Source: Flavobacteriales bacterium (GTDB taxonomy: Bacteria; Bacteroidota; Bacteroidia; NS11-12g; UBA955). From it: 48,911 nt of DNA. The stretch lies in assembly GCA_024643755.1 (NCBI GenBank), contig JAHEMG010000003.1, forward strand, positions 5,903 through 54,813. Direction: 5' to 3'. A model generated the notes under the pieces. That model made no database searches. It had not been told where the DNA came from and saw only the letters and a program-made list of their open reading frames with translations. The first letter of the stretch is position 1. Each line of letters starts with the position of its first letter. The position numbers were made by a program, and so were the translations under genes. Positions 46,761-48,911 of this stretch are shown in pieces.

Positions 46761-48395
46761 ATGAGCACGCAGGACATTCAATTCAATAAGAATGAAGATT
46801 TGAACAAGCAGGAGTGGGATTTGGCAAAATCGAGGTTGGAGAAGATTTATGGCGGGGGTGGAGAGAAGGCTGCAGCCAAGCAAAAGGAGAAGGGGAAAAT
46901 GCTTTGTCGCGAGCGAATTGACTATCTGCGTGATCCCGGTTCTGAGTGGATAGAAATTGGGGCTTTTGCGGGTTATGAAATGTATGCTGAGTATGGAGGT
47001 TGTGTGGGTGGTGGCGTTGTTACCGGTATTGGATATGTTGGTGGTAAGCAGTGTGTGATTGTGGCCAATGATGCTACGGTCAAGGCCGGTGCATGGTTTC
47101 CGATCACCGGAAAGAAGAACTTGAGGGCGCAGGAAATCGCCATGGAAAATCGCTTGCCCATCATTTATTTGGTTGATAGTGCGGGGGTGTTTTTGCCCAT
47201 GCAAGATGAGATTTTTGCTGATAAGGAGCATTTCGGACGGATGTTCCGCAACAATGCCCATATGAGTGCGATGGGAATTACCCAAATTGCTGCGGTGATG
47301 GGTAGTTGTGTGGCGGGTGGTGCTTATTTGCCAATCATGAGCGATGAAGCCTTGATCGTAGAGGGTAATGGAAGCATCTTTTTGGCGGGTAGTTACTTGG
47401 TGAAGGCGGCGATTGGTGAGGACATCGACAATGAAACGCTGGGTGGTGCTACTACGCAAACCGAGATTTCGGGTGTGATTGACGATAAGTTTCCGGATGA
47501 TCCAACCTGTTTGGATCGCATTCGTTACATCATGGATAAAATTGGCAAATACGAGGAGGCGGGATTTGATCGCATCGCATCGTCTCAGCCAACCAAAAAA
47601 ATGGAGGAGATTTGGGGGATTTTGCCGAATGAGCGTAACAAGCCCTACGATACGATGGAGGTGATTGAGCGATTGGTCGATAACAGTGAATTTGAGCAGT
47701 ATAAAGAGGGCTATGGCAAGTCGATTTTGTGTGGTTATGCGCGAATCGATGGCTGGGCGGTGGGTATCGTGGCGAATAACAGAGAAATCGTAAAGAGTAA
47801 GAAGGGCGAGATGCAGTTTGGCGGGGTTATTTACTCAGACAGTGCGGATAAGGCGGCGCGATTCATCATGAATTGCAATCAGAAGAAAATTCCTTTGCTG
47901 TTTTTGCAGGATGTTACTGGGTTTATGGTGGGCAGTAGGAGTGAGCATGGCGGTATCATCAAAGACGGCGCGAAAATGGTGATGGCGATGAGCAACAGTA
48001 CCGTTCCTAAGTTTACGGTGGTGATGGGCAACAGTTATGGTGCGGGGAATTATGCGATGTGTGGCAAGGCGTACGACCCTCGTTTGATTGTGGCGTGGCC
48101 GGGTGCGAAGATTGCAGTAATGGGTGGCGAGCAAGCGGCAAAGACCTTGTTGCAAATTGAAAAGGCGAGTTTGAAGGCCAAGGGAGAAATCATTGATCCG
48201 GAAGTAGAGAAGCAGTTGTTGGCAAAAATCACCGACCGATACAATGCGCAGACAACGCCATATTATGCTGCGGCCCGTTTGTGGGTGGATGCGATTATAT
48301 CGCCGATGGATACCCGTAAATGGATTTCAATGGGCATTGAAGCAGCCAATCACGCACCGGTGAAGCCTTTTAACCCTGGGATTTTGCAGACCTAA
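46761..48395 (+). CDS. Acyl-CoA carboxylase carboxyltransferase (beta) subunit, propionyl/methylcrotonyl-CoA type
   Basis: 'LCRERIDYLRDPGSEWIEIGAFAGYEMY', 'PIIYLVDSAGVFLPMQ', 'GSCVAGGAYLPIMSDEALIVEGNGSIFLAGS', 'GNSYGAGNYAMCGKAYDPRLIVAWPGAKIAVMGGEQAAKTL'. Confidence 0.92.
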   Translation: MSTQDIQFNKNEDLNKQEWDLAKSRLEKIYGGGGEKAAAKQKEKGKMLCRERIDYLRDPGSEWIEIGAFAGYEMYAEYGGCVGGGVVTGIGYVGGKQCVIVANDATVKAGAWFPITGKKNLRAQEIAMENRLPIIYLVDSAGVFLPMQDEIFADKEHFGRMFRNNAHMSAMGITQIAAVMGSCVAGGAYLPIMSDEALIVEGNGSIFLAGSYLVKAAIGEDIDNETLGGATTQTEISGVIDDKFPDDPTCLDRIRYIMDKIGKYEEAGFDRIASSQPTKKMEEIWGILPNERNKPYDTMEVIERLVDNSEFEQYKEGYGKSILCGYARIDGWAVGIVANNREIVKSKKGEMQFGGVIYSDSADKAARFIMNCNQKKIPLLFLQDVTGFMVGSRSEHGGIIKDGAKMVMAMSNSTVPKFTVVMGNSYGAGNYAMCGKAYDPRLIVAWPGAKIAVMGGEQAAKTLLQIEKASLKAKGEIIDPEVEKQLLAKITDRYNAQTTPYYAAARLWVDAIISPMDTRKWISMGIEAANHAPVKPFNPGILQT

Positions 48396-48855
48396 ACTGC
48401 GTTTGATAGGTTTGTATCCAATCGTTGACCGTCATTTTTTTGGCCAGTTCCGCTAGGAGATTTAGCGGCACATCTTCGGCTTTTTTGAATCTCACACAAC
48501 CTTTTCCCATGTCGATTTTTTTGACGCTGTGTTTGGGCCATTCACTTTGAAACCAATCAAGTAGCGCAGTGCTGCCATAAAGACCCATGTGGTGCAGGGC
48601 GATGTGCGCCTTGGTGGAGCCGATGTTGATGAAGGGCAGTGGCAGTTTGGGGTTGCAGTGGTATCCATCGGGGAAAATGCTGTGCGGCACTACAAAGCCA
48701 ATCATGCCGTAACTCATTACTTGCTGAAATCCTTCGGGCAGGTTTTCGGAGAGTGTGTTTGCGATGGCTTCAACGATTTTTTGTCGGTCTGCCGGCAACT
48801 GCGCGATATATTCTTCGGGGGTTTGGATGGAGGTTTTGGTCATGGTTTGGGGCAT
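48370..48855 (-). CDS. DUF1801 domain protein
   Basis: 'TPEEYIAQLPADRQKIVEAIANTLSENLPEGFQQVMSYGMIGFVVPHS...LPFINIGSTKAHIALHHMGLY...KIDMGKGCVRFK'. Confidence 0.85.
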   Translation of the reverse strand: MPQTMTKTSIQTPEEYIAQLPADRQKIVEAIANTLSENLPEGFQQVMSYGMIGFVVPHSIFPDGYHCNPKLPLPFINIGSTKAHIALHHMGLYGSTALLDWFQSEWPKHSVKKIDMGKGCVRFKKAEDVPLNLLAELAKKMTVNDWIQTYQTQFRSAKSQG

Positions 48856-48864
48856 TTAAGGATG

Positions 48865-48872
48865 CAAAATTA
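48865..48872 (-). promoter_or_regulatory. -7 box TAATTTTG (minus strand)
   Basis: Exact TAnnTTTG, 9 nt from ATG at 48855. Confidence 0.5.
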
Positions 48873-48911
48873 TTGATTAGTATTCAACATATCTGGGTCC
48901 TTTGTAGCGGG

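Noticed and set aside
1-48911. Search for tRNA/rRNA genes, transposases, phage genes, toxin-antitoxin or defence systems
   Set aside because: None recognised by reading; a tRNAscan-SE/Infernal and HMM search would be needed to exclude divergent cases.

Overview
The window is 48.9 kb of a Bacteroidota chromosome. Diagnostic signs are a T9SS C-terminal sorting domain, a Porin_10-type outer-membrane protein, TAnnTTTG-type -7 promoter boxes and little sign of Shine-Dalgarno use. Most of it is dense core-genome content: an MsbA-like ABC exporter, ftsH, a membrane TPR-HTH regulator, kynU, a MarR-type regulator, an O-methyltransferase, hflX, msrB, polA, a putative porin, GT2 and GT-C glycosyltransferases, a thioredoxin-like protein, a ComA-like phosphosulfolactate synthase, a LysE-family transporter, a methylmalonyl-CoA epimerase, iscS-iscU-iscA-S4, leuS, obg, two parvulin PPIases plus moxR, nth, lplA, lptB, the small SRP RNA (ffs), a DEAD-box helicase with a Gly-rich tail, an acyl-CoA carboxylase beta subunit and a DUF1801 protein. 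I saw no CRISPR array, transposase, prophage, tRNA or rRNA, and no obvious defence island. The observations most worth following up are: (1) an intrinsic terminator inside the hflX coding region, before its stop codon, resembling the published non-stop logic of arfA; (2) -7 boxes (TAnnTTYG) that sit only 4-11 nt from many start codons, implying widespread near-leaderless mRNAs, calibrated by the SRP RNA gene in the same window; (3) an SRP RNA gene whose antisense strand probably lies in the 3' UTR of the DEAD-box helicase; (4) a concentric nested inverted repeat between the TPR and LysE genes; (5) two clamp-binding-like motifs in the PolA linker. No unambiguously new multi-gene system is visible.
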